DNA from: Solirubrobacter sp963798325
Lineage (GTDB): Bacteria; Actinomycetota; Thermoleophilia; Solirubrobacterales; Solirubrobacteraceae
DNA: 64,000 nt
NCBI GenBank assembly: GCA_963798325.1
Contig: CAWCSS010000006.1
Coordinates: 62,001 to 126,000, forward strand
Reading direction: 5' to 3'
Below the pieces are notes generated by a model. The model was not told where the DNA came from, did no database searches, and worked only from the letters and a program-made list of their open reading frames with translations. A program made the position numbers and the translations under genes. Positions 60,514 through 64,000 of this stretch are shown here, in pieces; position 1 is the first letter of the stretch; each line of letters begins with the position of its first letter.

Positions 60514-63344
60514 GTGATACGCCTCCTGAGGGACGCACTTACGGTGGCGTTTGTGACCTCTGTCACCTCCCTTCGTCGATCGCCGACGACCCCGGCCTCC
60601 GACACCGCGCGGCGCCCGCTCGTCGGGCGCGACGCGGAGCTCGAAGTACTGGAGGGGCTGCTTGACGGTGTCCAGGAGCGCGGAGCCTCGCTGATCGTCC
60701 GCGGGGACCCGGGAGTCGGCAAGTCGACGCTGCTGGAGACGTTCGCGGCGCGCGCCGCGGAGAACGGGTGGCGGGTCCTGGAGACCGGCGGGACACCGTC
60801 GGAGCGGCCGCTGCCGCTGGCCGGCCTGCACAAGCTGCTGCACCCGATCATGGGCGACCTCGAGCGGCTGCCCGCCCCACAGCGCAATGCACTGCGCGCC
60901 GCGTTCGGCATCGTCGACGCACCGACACCGGGCATCTTCCTGGTCGCGCTCGCGACGCTCACCCTCCTCGCGGAGACCGCCACGGCCGGGCCCGCTGCTG
61001 GTGATCGTCGATGACACGCACTGGCTGGATCTCTCGACCGGGCACGTCCTGGCGTTCATCGCGCGCCGCCTCGAGTCAGACCCCATGGTCATCGTCGCGT
61101 GCGGGCGTCATAGCGACGCGGACCCACTCGCGGACGCCGACCTGCCCGAACTGCACCTCTCGCCCCTGGACCCTGCCGCGTCGTCGACGCTGCTGGACGC
61201 CGGCGCGCCGGACCTCGGCCCGCAGCGGCGGCGTCGGGTGCTGGAGTCCGCCGCCGGGAACCCGCTGGCGCTCGTCGAGCTGCCGAAGGCGCTCCACGCC
61301 GGCCGGGTCGGTGATCTCAGCGAGCGCCTCCCCATGACCGCCCGGCTCGAGCGAGCCTTCGCCGTGCGCGCCTCAGAGCTCCAAGCGCCGACCCGCGATC
61401 TGCTGCTCGTCGCTGCCTGCAACGACTCCGACAGCCTCGCCGAGACGCTGGCCGCCGCGCGTCGACTGAGCGGTGGCGCCGACCTCGCCGGCCTGGAGGT
61501 CGCTGCCGCAGCGGGACTGGTCGAGCTCGACGGCGAAGCCATCCGGTTTCGCCATCCCCTGGTGCGCTCGGCGTTGAGCCACGCGGCAAGTTTGACCGCG
61601 CGTCACGCCGCTCATGCCGCGCTTGCCGAAGTCCTCGCCGCCGACCCTGACCGAGCGGTCTGGCACCGTGCGGCGTGCGTGCTCGACTGCGATGACGGCG
61701 TCGCAACCGAGCTCGAAGAGAGCGCGCTGCGCTCCGAGCGGCGGGGCGGCGTCGACTCGGCGATCACCGCCCTGCAACGCTCGGCGCAGTTGACGACGAA
61801 GCCCGCCGCGCGTGGCCGAAGGCTCTTGGGGGCCGCCGAGTTAGCCTCCGAACTCGGCCGCAGCGACCTCAGCGGGCGGCTGGTGCGCAGTGCCCAGGCG
61901 CTCGAACTCGAGCCGCACGACCGCCTCCGGCTCGCTTGGGTCGAGGAGGCCTCCGACCGGGTGATGAGCGGCGGCGCCGAACGCGTCCAGGCACTGATCC
62001 GACTGGCCGAGCAGGCGCGGGAGGCACGCGACGCGGACCTGGCTCTGCACTTCCTGCGCGTCGCGGCGCTTCGCTGTTGGACGGCGACGAGCGCGACCGG
62101 CGGGCACGCGGTCATCGCGGCCACAAGCCGTCTCGCGGTCGACGAGCTCGACCCGCGTCGGATCGTCATCGGCGCCTACGCAGCGCCGTTCTCCTCGGCG
62201 GCCGAGACGATCGAACTCCTGGATCGCCGAGCCCAGGACGTGACGAGCGATCCTTCCGACCTGCACCTGCTGGGCCACGCCGCGGCCTGCGTCGGCGCGT
62301 TCCCACGCGCTGAACGGCTGCTGGACGCTTCGGCCCAGGGGCTGCGCGAGCAGGGTCGGCTCGTGCAACTTGCCCAGGCGCTCCGTCTCGGAGCGTGGAC
62401 AGCCTGGCGCCTTGGTCGCTGGGACGCGGCGCTCGCTGCCGCGGAGGAATGCGCGCGCCTGGCACGGGAGACACGCCAGCCCGCGGTGCAGGCCGACGCG
62501 CTCTCGACGCAAGCGATGATCGTCGGCATCCGCGGCGACGAGCATGCGGCCAAGCGCCTGGCCGCCGCTGCGGAGGCTCTGGCCCTTGCCGGCCGCAGTG
62601 TCGTGACCTTGGCGACGATCCAGAACGGCCGCGCGATGACCGCGGCCGGCGCCGATCGCCCCGCAGAGGCGTTCGCCTTGATGCATCGGATCTTTCTCCC
62701 CTCCGACCCATTGCACCATCGCCCGCAGGCGATGTGGGCGCTCGGCAGCCTCGTGGAGCATGCGACCCGCAGCGGGCACGATGACGAGGCACGCGCTGAG
62801 CTCAGCCAGGCGGAGACGCTCGGGGCATTGACACCGGCGGCCGGCGTGCACGTGGCCCTGCGCTACGCCCGCGCGCTGCTGGCTGAGCCGGCGGGTGCCG
62901 AGCAACTGTGGCTCGCGGCGCTCGACGTCTCGCTCGGTGACTGGCCGTTCGACCATGCGCGAGCGCAACTCGGTTACGGGGAGTGGCTGCGCCGCGACAA
63001 GCGCGTCACAGACGCTCGCGGGCCGCTACGCGCTGCGCTGAGCACGTTCGAGCGCCTCGGCGCCCAAGGCTATGCGGAACGGGCGCGACGGGAACTGCGG
63101 GCAGCCGGCGAGCACAGTGCGAGGCGCGCACCTGAGGCGTGGGACCAGCTCAGCGCCCAGGAGACGCAGATCGCGGAGATGGTGGCGCAGGGCCTCTCGA
63201 ACAAGGAGATCGGCCAGCGCCTGTATCTCTCGCACCGGACCGTCGCCAGCCACCTCTACCGGATGTTCCCCAAGCTGGGGATCACCTCACGCGCGCAGGT
63301 CGCGCACGCGATCTCCGAGCGACAGCTCGCCCGACGCGCACTGA
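60514..63344 (+). CDS. LuxR/LAL-type regulator (fourth), frameshifted
   Basis: About 943 residues. GTG 60514 is the first start in frame; GTG 60544 or 60553 are possible. Walker A VRGDPGVGKSTLLETFA, Walker B LLVIVDDTHWLDLST (after the frame change at ~60990), TPR-like repeats, then LSAQETQIAEMVAQGLSNKEIG with RTVASHLYRMFPKLGI. The straight frame has no stop before the next gene; one inserted base near 63320 would end it at TGA 63342-63344, the natural length. The HTH is close to that of antibiotic-cluster LAL regulators. Confidence 0.86.
60552..60567. promoter_or_regulatory. Possible CRP-like site in the LAL3/LAL4 divergent region
   Basis: TGTGA-CCTCTG-TCACC at 60552-60567 matches the TGTGA-N6-TCACA consensus of CRP-family regulators at 9 of 10 positions. 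It is about 105 bases from the LAL3 start, but it lies inside LAL4 coding sequence if LAL4 starts at 60514. Confidence 0.4.
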
Positions 63345-63387
63345 CGCCCGGCCCCGCCGTCCGCGGACGACGGGGCCGGGGAGGACG

Positions 63388-64000
63388 TCAGGCGGGAACG
63401 GTGTGGCTCACGGGCGTGCCGACGCCGCGGGCGATCGGGTCGCCCGGGTACTCGTACCAGCGCCCGGGCTGGTCGGTCTCGAACGCCGTAGCCGATGCCG
63501 AGGCCCTCGAGCTCGTCGCGGACCGCGCGCAGGGTCTTGCCAGTCGAAGTTCTCGAAGCCGACGTCGTTGGGGACGCCGACGTCCTTGCCGAGCTGTCCC
63601 TGGGCGAAGCGCACGAGGGCACGGTGCACGGCCTCGGTGCCCATCGCCTCGGCGCACAGGCGCGCGCCGAAGTCCTCGCCCGCGCGGGCGTAGGCGCTCA
63701 CACCGAGCAGGTACAGGCTGATCTCGACGGTCTCGATGATCTCGAGGCGTCGAGAACAGTCCCACGTTGCCCGCGTCGAACGCGGCGTCGGGGAACCAGT
63801 AGGTGGTGATGAGCTGCTTGCCGCCGGCTTCCTTGAGCGCCTCGACGTGGTGGAACTCCTGGGTCACCGCGTTCCTGCAGGACTCCGAAGAACGCCTCCG
63901 AAGGCGTGCCGGCGCCGTTCTCGATCGCCGCCGTGACGAACGTCACGCCGAGCGCCTCCTCGATGACGAGGAAGTCCAGGATCTCCTGCAGGCCCTGCTT
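63388..64000 (-). CDS. Ferritin-like domain protein, partial and frameshifted
   Basis: The 5' end lies beyond the window. It reads back from the edge as LQEILDFLVIEEALGVTFVTAA, AFFGVLQ, then (new frame near 63880) VTQEFHHVEALKEAGGKQLI with the metal-ligand E..H pattern of ferritin-like four-helix proteins, then IETVEISLYLLGVSAYARAGE, EAVHRALVRFAQGQ (frame changes near 63750) and a tail ending GVGTPVSHTVPA (another change near 63540). The Glu/His pairs suggest a di-iron or structural ferritin-like fold, common as exported stress proteins in this lineage. Function unknown. Confidence 0.7.

Overview
This is a very G+C-rich actinobacterial chromosome segment. The mix of genes resembles Thermoleophilia/Solirubrobacterales: a TreS-maltokinase-GlgB cluster, a second trehalose pathway, a mycobacterial-type GT4 glucosyltransferase, a c-di-AMP riboswitch ahead of a cell-wall hydrolase, and many LuxR-type ATPase regulators. 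The taxonomic placement is inference. I see no phage, IS element, rRNA or CRISPR.

Layout. 0-4.4 kb: treS (cut by the window edge), maltokinase and glgB, the glycogen/trehalose interconversion operon. 4.4-5.5 kb: a membrane diguanylate cyclase, then paired palindromes. 5.5-6.7 kb (minus): a secreted fibronectin-type protein. 6.7-13.5 kb: an overlapping operon of nucleoside hydrolase, treZ, treX and treY. 13.4-16.5 kb (minus): an exported FG-GAP-like repeat protein and an amino-acid-type solute-binding protein. 16.5-19 kb: a conserved unknown, a GT4 glucosyltransferase, a hexapeptide-repeat protein and a STAS protein. 19-25.3 kb: M6 metalloprotease, DsbA/FrnE-like protein, then helicase, PNPOx-like and HAD genes in overlap. 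25.4-29.1 kb (minus): a riboswitch-controlled M23 peptidase and a GAF-GAF-degenerate-GGDEF protein. 29-36 kb: FAH-family enzyme, clpP, an orphan regulator, a CorC-like protein, pgsA, an unknown, folE2 and the primary sigma factor. 36-38.3 kb (minus): a CYTH/CHAD protein coupled to a ParA-type ATPase, the most interesting pair here. 38.4-41.4 kb: a nuclease-like/winged-helix protein, an exported Ig-like protein and an L,D-transpeptidase. 41.4-48.3 kb: a self-contained sugar operon (LacI regulator, binding protein, two permeases, GH1 glucosidase, ATPase) with two near-identical operators. 48.2-52.2 kb: a K+ channel with RCK domains on both sides of the pore, tRNA-Tyr, a second L,D-transpeptidase and a quinone-oxidoreductase-like protein. 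52.3-63.3 kb: four large LuxR/LAL regulators. 63.4 kb to the end: a partial ferritin-like gene.

Sequence quality matters. Dozens of genes are broken by single-base indels, mostly apparent +1 insertions, in otherwise well-conserved families, plus one in-frame amber codon in treX. They lie throughout the window, including in clearly essential-looking operons, so I read most of them as sequencing or assembly errors. I therefore annotate whole genes across the frameshifts and note where the frame changes.

Working together: TreS, maltokinase and GlgB (with GlgE presumably upstream) convert trehalose into alpha-glucan, while TreX, TreY and TreZ convert alpha-glucan back into trehalose, so glycogen and trehalose are linked in both directions. 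The LacI-controlled ABC/GH1 operon would supply glucose from imported glucosides.
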